The notes under the pieces were generated by a model. That model was not told the DNA's origin. It did no database searches and saw only the letters and a list, made by a program, of their open reading frames with translations. A stretch of 64,000 nucleotides of DNA, from the NCBI RefSeq assembly GCF_000711885.1, contig NZ_JONK01000012.1, positions 59,382 through 123,381 on the forward strand. Direction: 5' to 3'. The stretch comes from Chromobacterium haemolyticum DSM 19808. GTDB lineage: Bacteria; Pseudomonadota; Gammaproteobacteria; Burkholderiales; Chromobacteriaceae. Both the position numbers and the translations under genes were made by a program. Shown piece by piece: positions 51,260 through 58,824 of this stretch (its first letter is position 1; every line of letters begins with the position of its first letter).

Positions 51260-52837
51260 ATGGACAAAGTCCTCATTCTCGATTTCGGCTCTCAGGTCAC
51301 CCAGCTGATTGCCCGCCGCGTACGCGAAGCTCACGTTTACTGTGAGCTTCATTCGTTTGACATGCCGCTTGAAGAAATCCGCGCGTTCGCGCCCAAAGCC
51401 ATCATCCTCTCCGGCGGCCCGAACTCGGTGTACGAATCCGACTACCAGGCAGATCCGGCGCTATTCGAACTCGGCGTTCCCGTGCTGGGCATCTGCTACG
51501 GCATGCAGTTCATGGCCCAGACCCTGGGCGGCAAGGTTGAAAGCGGCGACAAACGCGAGTTCGGCTACGCCCAGATCAAGGCGCGCCACCACTCCAAGCT
51601 GCTGGAAGGCCTGCAGGATCAGATCGACGACGCCGGCAACGGCTTCCTCGACGTATGGATGAGCCACGGCGACAAGGTGACCGCGCTGCCGGCCGGCTTC
51701 CAGGTGATCGCCGAAACCCCGTCCTGCCCGTATGCGGCGATGGCGGACGAAGCCCGCGGCTTCTACGGCGTGCAGTTCCATCCGGAAGTGACACATACCA
51801 AACGCGGCACCGAGATGATCCACCGCTTTGTGCTGCACGTAGCGGGCTGCAAACCCAGTTGGACCATGCCCAACTACATCGACGAAGCGGTGAAGAAAAT
51901 CCGCGAACAAGTGGGCGACGAAGAGGTCATCCTCGGCCTGTCCGGCGGCGTGGACTCCTCCGTGGCCGCCGCGCTGATCCACCGCGCCATCGGCAATCAG
52001 CTGACCTGCGTTTTCGTGGATCACGGTCTGCTACGCCTGAATGAAGGCAAGATGGTGATGGAAATGTTCGCGCAGAACCTGGGCGTGAAAGTAGTGCATG
52101 TACAGGCGGAAGCCGACTTCATGAGCAAGCTCGCCGGCGAAAGCGATCCGGAGAAGAAGCGCAAGATCATCGGCGCGGAATTCATTGAGGTGTTCGACCG
52201 CGAATCCGGCAAGCTGACCAACGCCAAATGGCTGGCTCAAGGCACTATCTACCCGGATGTGATCGAATCCGCCGGCGCCAAGACCAAGAAAGCCCACACC
52301 ATCAAGAGCCACCACAATGTGGGCGGCCTGCCGGAAGACATGAACCTCAAGCTGCTGGAGCCGCTGCGCGAGCTGTTCAAGGACGAAGTTCGCCAGTTGG
52401 GCGTCGCGCTCGGCCTGCCGCACGACATGGTCTACCGTCACCCCTTCCCGGGCCCGGGCCTTGGCGTGCGCATCCTTGGCGAAGTGAAGAAAGAATACGC
52501 CGACCTGCTGCGCCAGGCCGATGCCATCTTCATCGAAGAACTGCGCAATACCGTGGACGAGAAAACCGGCAAGAACTGGTACGAGCTGACCAGCCAGGCC
52601 TTCGCCGTGTTCCTGCCGGTGAAATCCGTTGGCGTAATGGGCGACGGCCGCACTTACGATTATGTCGTCGCGCTGCGCGCCGTGGTCACCAGCGACTTCA
52701 TGACCGCCCACTGGGCGGAACTGCCTTACAGCCTGCTGGGCCGCGCGTCCAACCGCATCATCAATGAGGTGAAGGGCATCAACCGCGTGGTTTACGACGT
52801 GTCCGGCAAGCCGCCGGCCACCATCGAGTGGGAATAA
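51260..52837 (+). CDS. guaA: GMP synthase (glutamine-hydrolysing)
   Basis: A 525-residue enzyme that converts XMP to GMP. The amidotransferase domain has the nucleophile in [10 protein letters not shown] and the triad histidine in [10 protein letters not shown]. The ATP pyrophosphatase has the PP-loop [15 protein letters not shown], and the C-terminal dimerisation domain ends with the usual KPPATIEWE. The reading frame is intact to its end although an integrated element starts right behind it, so the crossover kept the C-terminus. A terminator follows at 52883. Confidence 0.98.
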   Translation: MDKVLILDFGSQVTQLIARRVREAHVYCELHSFDMPLEEIRAFAPKAIILSGGPNSVYESDYQADPALFELGVPVLGICYGMQFMAQTLGGKVESGDKREFGYAQIKARHHSKLLEGLQDQIDDAGNGFLDVWMSHGDKVTALPAGFQVIAETPSCPYAAMADEARGFYGVQFHPEVTHTKRGTEMIHRFVLHVAGCKPSWTMPNYIDEAVKKIREQVGDEEVILGLSGGVDSSVAAALIHRAIGNQLTCVFVDHGLLRLNEGKMVMEMFAQNLGVKVVHVQAEADFMSKLAGESDPEKKRKIIGAEFIEVFDRESGKLTNAKWLAQGTIYPDVIESAGAKTKKAHTIKSHHNVGGLPEDMNLKLLEPLRELFKDEVRQLGVALGLPHDMVYRHPFPGPGLGVRILGEVKKEYADLLRQADAIFIEELRNTVDEKTGKNWYELTSQAFAVFLPVKSVGVMGDGRTYDYVVALRAVVTSDFMTAHWAELPYSLLGRASNRIINEVKGINRVVYDVSGKPPATIEWE

Positions 52838-52860
52838 TATTGCATTAGTCGCTGACATTC
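52800..52860. other. Predicted left attachment site (attL) at the guaA 3' end
   Basis: The end of guaA is a known target of tyrosine integrases, and here an integrase gene begins about 300 bp behind it. The crossover core is expected in the last tens of bases of guaA or just after. The matching right copy lies outside the window, so the exact core cannot be defined. Confidence 0.45.
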
Positions 52861-52882
52861 GGCGGCTATCGTAAAAATCAGC

Positions 52883-52915
52883 AGCCCCGGGCTTTAGCTT
52901 GGGGCTTTCTCTTTT
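52883..52915 (+). terminator. Rho-independent terminator behind guaA
   Basis: A stem of AGCCCC with GGGGCT, extended by an inner partial pairing, is followed by TTTCTCTTTT on the plus strand. It ends guaA transcription and shields the integrated element. Confidence 0.75.
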
Positions 52916-52952
52916 CTGCTTTCGACAACTATCGATTGAAGACGGATTTTTT

Positions 52953-53135
52953 TACCGGTATTCTTGACGGTATTCCCTATCCGTTTCATCGACTCAAAAC
53001 ACCATACCGTCACCGCGCAAAGCGCATTTCGACGGTATTAATCAGGCTGATATTCAGCACTGGCGCGGCTTGTAGCGGTTTTACCGCCAGCCCTGGCGAT
53101 GACGGTAAAAACTCGCACCCGGAGACGGTAACCGT
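52953..53135. promoter_or_regulatory. Cluster of GACGGTA heptamers upstream of the integrase
   Basis: The heptamer occurs at 52966, 53031, 53101 and 53124 on the plus strand and at 53005 on the minus strand, with the palindrome TACCGGTA at 52953. The last copy forms ACGGT-A-ACCGT and touches the integrase GTG start. Five copies in 170 bp is far above chance. Such repeats next to an attachment site are usually arm-type sites of integrase, or sites for the excision factor or a repressor. Confidence 0.6.
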
Positions 53136-54360
53136 GCTGACAGATACAAAGCTGAAGAATCTCAAGCCACAGGACAAGCTGTATAAGGTCGCCGACCGCG
53201 ACGGCCTCTATGTGGCCGTGTCCCCCGCCGGCACAATTACATTCCGCTACGACTACCGACTGAACGGGCGCCGTGAAACGCTTACGATTGGCCGCTATGG
53301 GCCGGCAGGCATCACCCTGGCCGGAGCGCGCGAGGCCCTGATCGAGGCCAAGAAAGACATCTCCGCAGGCAAGTCACCCGCCAAAGAAAAGCAGCGCGGT
53401 AAAAAGCAGGAGAGGGCCGCCAAGACGTTTGCCGAATTTACTGTCGCTTGGCTGGAGGATTACGGTATGGCCGAGAGCACCAAGGCCATGCGCGAGAGCA
53501 TCCTGAACCGCGATATCTTGCCCACCTTCAAGAATCGGAAGCTCAGCGAGATCAGCGACGAAGACCTGCGCGACCTGTGCGACAAGATAAAGGAGCGTGG
53601 CGCGCCGGCGACGGCAGTACACGCACGCGAGATCGTCCAGCAGATTTACCGCTGGGCCATCGGGAAGGGGCAGAAAGTTGTGAACCCGGCCGATACCGTC
53701 AGCGCGTCGTCGATCGCAACATTCAAGCCAAAGGATCGCGCACTATCTCCGGACGAGATCCAGATCTTCTTCGCACAGTTGGAGAACGTCAGCACGCTGC
53801 CGACTATCCGCCTGGCGCTCAAGCTGGTACTGCTCACGATGGTGCGCAAGAGCGAGCTGCTCAATGCGACTTGGGACGAGGTGAATTTTACAGATGCGGT
53901 GTGGACCATCCCGGCGGGCAGGATGAAGGCGCGCCGGCCGCATAACGTCTACCTGGCCCAGCAGGCCTTCGACATCATGGTGGCGCTCAAGACGTGCGCC
54001 GGCGGCTCGAAGTTCATTCTGCCGTCGCGCTATGAAGGGGATAAGGGAATGTCGAATTCGACCCTGAACCGGGTCATTGATGTGACGGTGGAGCGGGCGC
54101 AGGCGCAGGGCCTGGCGCTGGAGCCGTTTTCTGTCCACGACCTGCGGCGGACTGGCTCGTCGCTCCTCCATGAGGCGGGATTCAATAGCGATTGGATCGA
54201 GAAGTGTCTGGCGCACGAGCAGAAAGGCGTGCGCGCGGTGTACAACAAGGCGGAATACTCGGTGCAGCGGCAGCACATGCTGCAGGAGTGGGCAAGCATG
54301 GTGGACGGCTGGATCGCATGCAAGCCCTACAAGCCTTCGCTTCTGCCGCCCACGATGTAG
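53134..54360 (+). CDS. int: Tyrosine-type site-specific integrase, P4/CP4 family
   Basis: A 408-residue recombinase. The N-terminal DUF4102-type arm-binding domain (TDTKLKNLKPQDKLYKVADRDGLYV, TIGRYGPAGITLAGAR) is followed by a SAM-like core-binding domain (95-180) and the catalytic domain with Arg238 (MVRKSELLNATWDEV), His335-x-x-Arg338 (HDLRRTGSSLLHEAG), His361 and the likely nucleophile Tyr370 (VYNKAEY). The start is GTG at 53134 with GGAG nine bases upstream; earlier in-frame starts add no domain. It points away from guaA into the element. The catalytic set is complete, so the element may still be mobile. Confidence 0.93.
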   Translation: MLTDTKLKNLKPQDKLYKVADRDGLYVAVSPAGTITFRYDYRLNGRRETLTIGRYGPAGITLAGAREALIEAKKDISAGKSPAKEKQRGKKQERAAKTFAEFTVAWLEDYGMAESTKAMRESILNRDILPTFKNRKLSEISDEDLRDLCDKIKERGAPATAVHAREIVQQIYRWAIGKGQKVVNPADTVSASSIATFKPKDRALSPDEIQIFFAQLENVSTLPTIRLALKLVLLTMVRKSELLNATWDEVNFTDAVWTIPAGRMKARRPHNVYLAQQAFDIMVALKTCAGGSKFILPSRYEGDKGMSNSTLNRVIDVTVERAQAQGLALEPFSVHDLRRTGSSLLHEAGFNSDWIEKCLAHEQKGVRAVYNKAEYSVQRQHMLQEWASMVDGWIACKPYKPSLLPPTM

Positions 54361-54362
54361 GC

Positions 54363-54623
54363 TCATGCGGCCTTCTTGGTGGGCCGAGTCTTGCGCTGAT
54401 GGACATCCGGCCCATGAACCTTTTCTGCGTCGTTGACGGCCTCTTTGCGCGCCTGAATCCAGGCCACCACCTCGTCATAATCCCAGACCACGCAGCGCGC
54501 GGTAAGGGGGAAGCGCTTCGGGAACTCTCCGCGGCGCTCCATCTCGTAGATAGTCGAGTCGGCCAGCGGGACCATCTTGCGCAGTTCGTCGCGGCGGATG
54601 GTGCGTTTCAGGTTGGTATTCAT
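54363..54623 (-). CDS. AlpA-family DNA-binding regulator / excisionase-like
   Basis: An 86-residue protein with a MerR-like helix-turn-helix: LRKMVPLADSTIYEMERRGEFPKRFPL, then WDYDEVVAWIQARKEA. AlpA proteins activate integrase expression or work as recombination-directionality factors. It is the last gene before the convergent integrase; their stops are 2 bp apart. AAGGAA lies before the ATG. It is separated from the operon upstream by a terminator-like stem, so it may have its own promoter. Confidence 0.85.
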   Translation of the reverse strand: MNTNLKRTIRRDELRKMVPLADSTIYEMERRGEFPKRFPLTARCVVWDYDEVVAWIQARKEAVNDAEKVHGPDVHQRKTRPTKKAA

Positions 54624-54639
54624 TGCAATTCCTTATCTA

Positions 54640-54677
54640 TATAAAAATGAAGAAGGGCCACCCTCGGGCAGCCCTCA
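54640..54677 (-). terminator. Terminator-like hairpin at the end of the phage early operon
   Basis: AGGGC at 54671-54675 pairs with GCCCT at 54654-54658 (minus-strand sense) and the stem is followed by TTCTTCATTTTTAT. It overlaps the stop of the 59-residue gene upstream. The stem is short, so termination may be partial and allow read-through into the AlpA gene. Confidence 0.5.
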
Positions 54678-54854
54678 AAATACGAATTCTGGCGGTGACC
54701 ACTCCCCGCCCCACTCCGCCGTTTTGTCCGGCAGCCACTCCATCCTGGTGCAGCTCGTACCAGGTGCAGGCTCCGGCCGCTCCGGGCCGAGGTAGATCAC
54801 CGCACCGTCTTGCCGCTGGATGTAGCGGTAGATGGGCGCTTGCTGGTCAGCCAC
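54675..54854 (-). CDS. Small phage protein, 59 residues, unknown function
   Basis: Starts with GTG at 54854, overlapping the stop of the preceding gene by eight bases. It begins ADQQAPIYRYIQRQDGAVIY and is rich in Trp and Pro toward the end (EWGGEWSPPEF). No family is recognised. Support comes from the overlap and from full use of the gap between two phage genes. Confidence 0.55.
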   Translation of the reverse strand: MADQQAPIYRYIQRQDGAVIYLGPERPEPAPGTSCTRMEWLPDKTAEWGGEWSPPEFVF

Positions 54855-55209
54855 TGGAGCAGCCCTGGATCATCATCGCGGCGTCGATGGCCGCGTCTAC
54901 TTCATCCCTATCAGTCGAGCGCTCGTGATATACGGGAATTTCTCTATCTGTCCCGCAGATTTCAAGCACGGTGCCTCGTTCTGTAAAGCACTCACCGATG
55001 TATGCATCTTGAGTCAGCCACCGATACCGCGCCGCGTCCTGCTCCAGCTCAGCGATGCGCGCGGCCTGGGCGTCGATGTGGCTGGCCATGGTCAGCGCGA
55101 GCCATTGCAGTTCCTCGAAATGCCTGTCCGGGTCGTGGACGATGTCATCCACCACAGCGAAAGCTCTGCCGCTGGTGGCCTCGGTAGCCAGTTGTTCCTT
55201 GGTGATCAT
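54847..55209 (-). CDS. Phage protein, Ead/Ea22-like C-terminal part
   Basis: A 120-residue protein. The middle has a coiled-coil stretch (HIDAQAARIAELEQDAARYRWL), then a part of the form WLTQDAYIG...VYHERSTDRDEVDAAIDAAM that is common to many small phage early proteins of the Ead/Ea22 kind. Its biochemical function is unknown. AAAGGATAG lies before the ATG. It sits 15 bp after the 67-residue gene. Confidence 0.65.
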   Translation of the reverse strand: MITKEQLATEATSGRAFAVVDDIVHDPDRHFEELQWLALTMASHIDAQAARIAELEQDAARYRWLTQDAYIGECFTERGTVLEICGTDREIPVYHERSTDRDEVDAAIDAAMMIQGCSSG

Positions 55210-55224
55210 TGCTATCCTTTCTCG

Positions 55225-55428
55225 TCAGCCCGCGTTAATCGCGCCGCCGAATTCGCCTAAAATTTTCGCCGTGGCCTTCATCTCGTCCAGAATCAGCGCG
55301 GCGTGGCCGTGGTCAACGGCGTAAATCCAGGTGACGAATTTACCGTCAGCCGTCCCGAACTCGACGCCAAACAGCTTCCACTGCACGCCATTGACCATGA
55401 CGGCCGGCTGCAAGATAACTGGGTTCAT
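55225..55428 (-). CDS. Phage hypothetical protein, 67 residues
   Basis: Starts MNPVILQPAVMVNGVQWKLF and includes FVTWIYAVDHGHAALILDEM. No family recognised; it looks like a small globular alpha/beta protein. Its ATG overlaps the stop of the gene upstream as ATGA, with GGAGG ten bases ahead, which fixes the start. Confidence 0.65.
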   Translation of the reverse strand: MNPVILQPAVMVNGVQWKLFGVEFGTADGKFVTWIYAVDHGHAALILDEMKATAKILGEFGGAINAG

Positions 55429-55628
55429 GGGCGGGAGGCCTCCATTTGCTTCTCGCGCCACGCAGCGAACCCGCGCCGACGCTTCAGGTCGTTAAAGTGG
55501 CCGCAGGCCATGCAGTTGTAGCCGGTGACCACAAAAACAGCGGTATGGCCAGGCCATGGGCTCTCGCTTGCCGGCGGCGGCTTCGGTGGCTGCATTGCCG
55601 CCTGGCACTTGCTGCATTCTGTTTTCAT
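55425..55628 (-). CDS. Small zinc-ribbon-like phage protein, 67 residues
   Basis: Two cysteine pairs, CSKC at residues 5-8 and CMAC at about 39-42 (NCMACGHFNDLKRRRGF), fit a four-cysteine zinc ribbon. The C-terminal part is basic. Overlaps both neighbours by ATGA. Such small zinc proteins in phage early operons often bind nucleic acid, but no specific role is claimed. Confidence 0.65.
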   Translation of the reverse strand: MKTECSKCQAAMQPPKPPPASESPWPGHTAVFVVTGYNCMACGHFNDLKRRRGFAAWREKQMEASRP

Positions 55629-55939
55629 TCGGGTTTACCTCCGCTTCGGCTGGCAACGAGTGCTTGCTTCCACTCCGGCCATGCGTTGATGGTTTCGCTT
55701 GCTGGCCCAAGCTCAGCCATGAGCTGATGAGCGTCCAGATCAGCATTCGGCATGCCTTCCTTGCAGGCTGGGCAATACCAAGTCCCCAGGCCCGGCGCCT
55801 CCGGATCCGGGATGAAGTTGGCCGGCGGCTCGCCGATGAAGACGGTGCCGCCCACTGGCTTGGCGTGGACGTGCGGCGCGTGGCCGTAATTCGGATATAG
55901 CGGGATTCCCTCCAAGCCGGTGCAGTGCTCGTAAGCCAT
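55625..55939 (-). CDS. Phage hypothetical protein with Cys/His motif, 104 residues
   Basis: Starts MAYEHCTGLEGIPLYPNYGH. The middle segment (GTWYCPACKEGMPNADLDAHQLM) has CxxC and a distant His, which could form a zinc knuckle. The family is not recognised. Its start overlaps the preceding stop by one base (TGATG), and its stop overlaps the next start (ATGA). Confidence 0.65.
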   Translation of the reverse strand: MAYEHCTGLEGIPLYPNYGHAPHVHAKPVGGTVFIGEPPANFIPDPEAPGLGTWYCPACKEGMPNADLDAHQLMAELGPASETINAWPEWKQALVASRSGGKPE

Positions 55940-56349
55940 CACTCGCCCCCTTTCATCAGCTCGCGGCCCAGCTTGGTGACGGCTGCCTTGGCTCGGCCAT
56001 GCTTCTGCCTGGCAATGCGGCGCTGCCGTACCAGTCCGTGCGCGCTCAAGCAGTGCTGGCACTCTTCGCTCAGGTAGTAATCGATTTCGTCGTCGTCCAT
56101 GTAGTCGTGGCCGCCAAACTCGGAATCGCGCACTTCCGGCGTGTATGCCAGCTTCAGGTGGGTGATATCTTCCGGGTCAATCTGAAACGGCGTCCGGCCT
56201 GGTTCATGCACGAACACAAGCCCACCTTTCACCCCCGGGCACTTCGCCAACTCGGCGCCGATTGCCTTCGTCAGCCGCTCCACATCTACGCGGGTGACGG
56301 CCATGGCTTTCACCGCGGCGACCGCGCGCCGTTCGATAGATAGCTTCAT
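55939..56349 (-). CDS. Phage hypothetical protein, 136 residues
   Basis: Starts MKLSIERRAVAAVKAMAVTR. The second half has acidic YMDDDEIDYYLSEECQHC followed by a strongly basic tail (VRQRRIARQKHGRAKAAV). A CxxC occurs in ECQHC. No family recognised. The start overlaps the previous stop by four bases. Confidence 0.6.
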   Translation of the reverse strand: MKLSIERRAVAAVKAMAVTRVDVERLTKAIGAELAKCPGVKGGLVFVHEPGRTPFQIDPEDITHLKLAYTPEVRDSEFGGHDYMDDDEIDYYLSEECQHCLSAHGLVRQRRIARQKHGRAKAAVTKLGRELMKGGE

Positions 56350-56684
56350 ACCTCGCCCCCTTTCGCCTTGGCCGCCAGGCGCGTGGCGGCCTCCTTGACC
56401 TCCCACGGCTGCAACTTCCGTTCTGAGACAAATTGCCCATCAGGGTGCCGGTACATCAGCCAGCCGTGAAACCGGCCACCATCAAGGCACACGGCCTTGC
56501 CGGGGCTACGCTGTACCAGAACAAACCCCTCCGGCACGGCCGCCGCCTGCGCGGCCTCGGCGGCTGCGATGGCCTCTTTCACACGATCAGGCAGCGTCAG
56601 CGGGATGTCGTACTCGCTCATGTACGCCATGGCTTCGTCGCATTCCTTCAGCACGGCAAGCATCTGCTTTTCCAGTTCAGTCAT
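56346..56684 (-). CDS. Phage hypothetical protein, 112 residues
   Basis: Starts MTELEKQMLAVLKECDEAMA; AAGGAG lies eight bases before the ATG and the start overlaps the previous stop by eight bases. It is largely helical in the first half and then has VPEGFVLVQRSPGKAVCLDG, a phrase seen in many phage early proteins of unknown function (DUF551-like neighbourhood). No activity can be assigned. Confidence 0.6.
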   Translation of the reverse strand: MTELEKQMLAVLKECDEAMAYMSEYDIPLTLPDRVKEAIAAAEAAQAAAVPEGFVLVQRSPGKAVCLDGGRFHGWLMYRHPDGQFVSERKLQPWEVKEAATRLAAKAKGGEV

Positions 56685-57393
56685 GTTGCTTCTCCTTGCC
56701 GGCCAGCATTGCGCCTCGGCATGAATTCCAGCCGTAAACAAAATCCGGCGTTCCCTGCTTGTATGACTTCCATGCAGGAACTGGCGGCTCGGTATAGAGT
56801 GCGGCGCCGTCTGGAAGGTCTTCCCAGTAGGTTTTGCAGCCGGTCGAGTCGATAATCGAGCAGTTCGTCCAGCGCTTCACATGCGCCACCGGTTCGGGGG
56901 ACGGCTTCTCTCGGGCAGCCTCAGCTAGCACCGAAGGATCGGCGCCGCGCTGGTGCAGCATCATCGCCAGGTTGGCCACGTCCTCGAAGTTGCCAGCGTT
57001 GGTCTTGGTCAGATGGCCGACGAGCAGCTGCGCCAGGTACTCGACAGAGCATCGCGCCGGGTCGTCCCAGCCGGTGCGGCCCTTGGTCCGCGCGTCTGCG
57101 AGCTTGGCCTTCATCGCCAAGGCGAAACGGTCGACGGCAACATCGTCTGGGTGCCGGCTGGCAGTGCCGGCGAGGATGGCGTTGAATGCCTCGGCGGCGT
57201 CAACCTCGTCCGGCTCACTCGCGCCACATACCGCGCAGAAGTATTCGCCGTCGCCGAAGATTGGGTCTTCAACCAGTCTGGTTTCTTCGGAACTGCCCAG
57301 CCAGCCGCACTTACTGCACAGGCACAAGAAATAACGCCCCGTCACCGGCTTGGTGCCCACCGCGCGCGCGGCGTCGATCAGGTTCTGTTGCAT
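56677..57393 (-). CDS. Phage protein with N-terminal zinc ribbon, 238 residues
   Basis: The N-terminus holds two cysteine pairs, FLCLCSKCGW and YFCAVCGASE, that make a zinc ribbon (about residues 20-60). The middle (75-160) is helical. The end (DGAALYTEPPVPAWKSYKQG) resembles the tails of small phage proteins such as Ead. AAGGAGG lies seven bases before the ATG at 57393, which decides the start over a GTG two codons upstream. Function unknown. Confidence 0.65.
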   Translation of the reverse strand: MQQNLIDAARAVGTKPVTGRYFLCLCSKCGWLGSSEETRLVEDPIFGDGEYFCAVCGASEPDEVDAAEAFNAILAGTASRHPDDVAVDRFALAMKAKLADARTKGRTGWDDPARCSVEYLAQLLVGHLTKTNAGNFEDVANLAMMLHQRGADPSVLAEAAREKPSPEPVAHVKRWTNCSIIDSTGCKTYWEDLPDGAALYTEPPVPAWKSYKQGTPDFVYGWNSCRGAMLAGKEKQHD

Positions 57394-57405
57394 TGTCACG
57401 CCTCC

Positions 57406-57792
57406 TTACTCGGGTTTTGCCGCAGTAATTGCGGCCAGTGCTTGGCGTTCGGCATCGGCAAACGCCCCCGGCTTTTGCCCTTTTACGGTGGCCAGCAAGT
57501 TTTCGAGCGCGGCGAGTAGTTGAGAATGCTCTGCCAGCTTCTTTGCTACCTGCTTATCAACGGCAAGGCGAATCTGGCCGCCGTCTTCCAGCGCTTCAGT
57601 CGAGACGCCTTTCAGTGCATTGACGCATGCCACGATGCGACGGCAGTTCGCGTTCCTCATTTCGGGATTGTTGGCACCGAAGTCCAACGCAATAGCGACG
57701 GATGCTCGGCCACCCATTGCCGAGATGATGGTTTCCAAGTGGCCATCGTTGTCGTAGGTTTCGCCCACGCGCCACGGTTCCGGTGTGTGCAT
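57406..57792 (-). CDS. Phage hypothetical protein, 128 residues
   Basis: Starts MHTPEPWRVGETYDNDGHLE, with GGAGG seven bases upstream. The phrase TPEPW...I.......NAxRIVACVNAL is a widespread small phage family (found beside early genes) with no known activity. The second half has a helical LLAALENLLATV. It is 13 bp upstream of the zinc-ribbon gene and directly behind the ASCH-domain gene. Confidence 0.7.
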   Translation of the reverse strand: MHTPEPWRVGETYDNDGHLETIISAMGGRASVAIALDFGANNPEMRNANCRRIVACVNALKGVSTEALEDGGQIRLAVDKQVAKKLAEHSQLLAALENLLATVKGQKPGAFADAERQALAAITAAKPE

Positions 57793-57794
57793 CC

Positions 57795-58484
57795 TCACGC
57801 CTCCACTTTCTTGAACGAAATTCGCCACACATACGGGTTCGCATCCCAGCTGCCGGCGCCGTAGAGCTTCTCCCATAACTGCTCGAACCACCCACGGGCA
57901 GTACCGTTGGGGTGATCTACCGGGCCGCCCTCTGCCACAGCATCTGCCTCGCTGATGTCCTGCAACCGCTCAACACGGACGTCGGTTATCTCCAGAACCA
58001 AGCGGCAGGCAGCCCGCGGCATGTGGATCGATGGATGCCACAGCGAACGGGGCTCGCCGCCACCATCGTCGTCGTCTGACCATTCATTCGGGCCATCAGC
58101 GGCATAGATGACGTGGCCGGAGTAGTAGCCATTGCCGAATGGCATCTCGCTGATTGCCGTGGCCGGCCGGTTTGGGGTCCACTTAACCCTATTGCCGTGC
58201 CTGTCCCACGAGTGGCTGATGACGCCCCACGTCTCCCGCACCCACAGCCGGTCGCCGGGCTGGCCGTAGGGGCATTCAGTGTCGATGAACCCGTGTTGCC
58301 ACGCTCCGTCCACTTGCTGGCTCAGCGTAAAGCCGTCGATCCATGCGCCCAGCTCGCGCAGTCGCTCTTCAGTCACGTCGGGTTGCGGCTTGATGATCCG
58401 CCGCGTCTGGGTCTTGGTGCCGGCCAGCAGCGCGCGAACCATGTCGCCACTGAATAAAATCGGGCGTTCTTTGGTGGATGACAT
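57795..58484 (-). CDS. ASCH/PUA-like domain phage protein, 229 residues
   Basis: The N-terminus ERPILFSGDMVRALLAGTKTQTRR has the GxKxxTRR pattern of ASCH domains, a PUA-like RNA- or modified-base-binding fold. PYGQPGDRLWVRETWGV and YVWRISFKKVEA are further conserved parts of the prophage members. ASCH proteins bind modified nucleosides or act as small hydrolases, but the role in phages is not known. It overlaps none of its neighbours and is followed closely by the next gene. Confidence 0.75.
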   Translation of the reverse strand: MSSTKERPILFSGDMVRALLAGTKTQTRRIIKPQPDVTEERLRELGAWIDGFTLSQQVDGAWQHGFIDTECPYGQPGDRLWVRETWGVISHSWDRHGNRVKWTPNRPATAISEMPFGNGYYSGHVIYAADGPNEWSDDDDGGGEPRSLWHPSIHMPRAACRLVLEITDVRVERLQDISEADAVAEGGPVDHPNGTARGWFEQLWEKLYGAGSWDANPYVWRISFKKVEA

Positions 58485-58486
58485 GG

Positions 58487-58732
58487 TCAGTCCTCGACTT
58501 TGGTGCCGCAGAACGGGCAGAAATTAATCGCGAACGTGGTGTCCTTGCCTTTGCGGTAGCCAGGCTTGTCCGCGGTGATCTTGAAGGTGACGAAATGCCG
58601 GCTGATCAGGTCCAAGTTCTTTGTGATCAGCTGTGTAGCGTTCTGGTATTCAGCTTTGGCTGGCACACCAAGTTGCTTCGTCGCACGCTCGGCCATTTTG
58701 GCGGTGAATTCAGTGGTGCAGTTGCAGGTCAT
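58487..58732 (-). CDS. Small zinc-ribbon phage protein, 81 residues
   Basis: Starts MTCNCTTEFTAKMAERATKQ and ends FCPFCGTKVED, where CPFCG is a typical zinc-ribbon knuckle; the N-terminal CNC may complete the metal site. The ATG at 58732 is chosen because it begins right after the stop of a 29-residue gene. Function unknown. Confidence 0.65.
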   Translation of the reverse strand: MTCNCTTEFTAKMAERATKQLGVPAKAEYQNATQLITKNLDLISRHFVTFKITADKPGYRKGKDTTFAINFCPFCGTKVED

Positions 58733-58734
58733 GC

Positions 58735-58824
58735 TCACTCCCAATAAGTAAGGGCCGCGTGAGCGACCCATCGAAGAACAATCCGGCCATCTCGATAGCC
58801 GGTGTGTATCCAGCAGCCGGTCAT
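58735..58824 (-). CDS. Very small phage gene, 29 residues
   Basis: ATG at 58824 overlaps the preceding stop by four bases (ATGA), and the frame ends at 58735, two bases before the next gene. The peptide (MTGCWIHTGYRDGRIVLRWV and nine more) is rich in Trp and Arg. The start overlap and the exact fit between two genes support it. Could be translational coupling only. Confidence 0.45.
   Translation of the reverse strand: MTGCWIHTGYRDGRIVLRWVAHAALTYWE

Noticed and set aside
52936..53133. Longer start of the integrase at 52936 (TTG)
   Set aside because: It reads through the repeat cluster, has no known domain, and the GTG at 53134 gives the family start and ribosome site.
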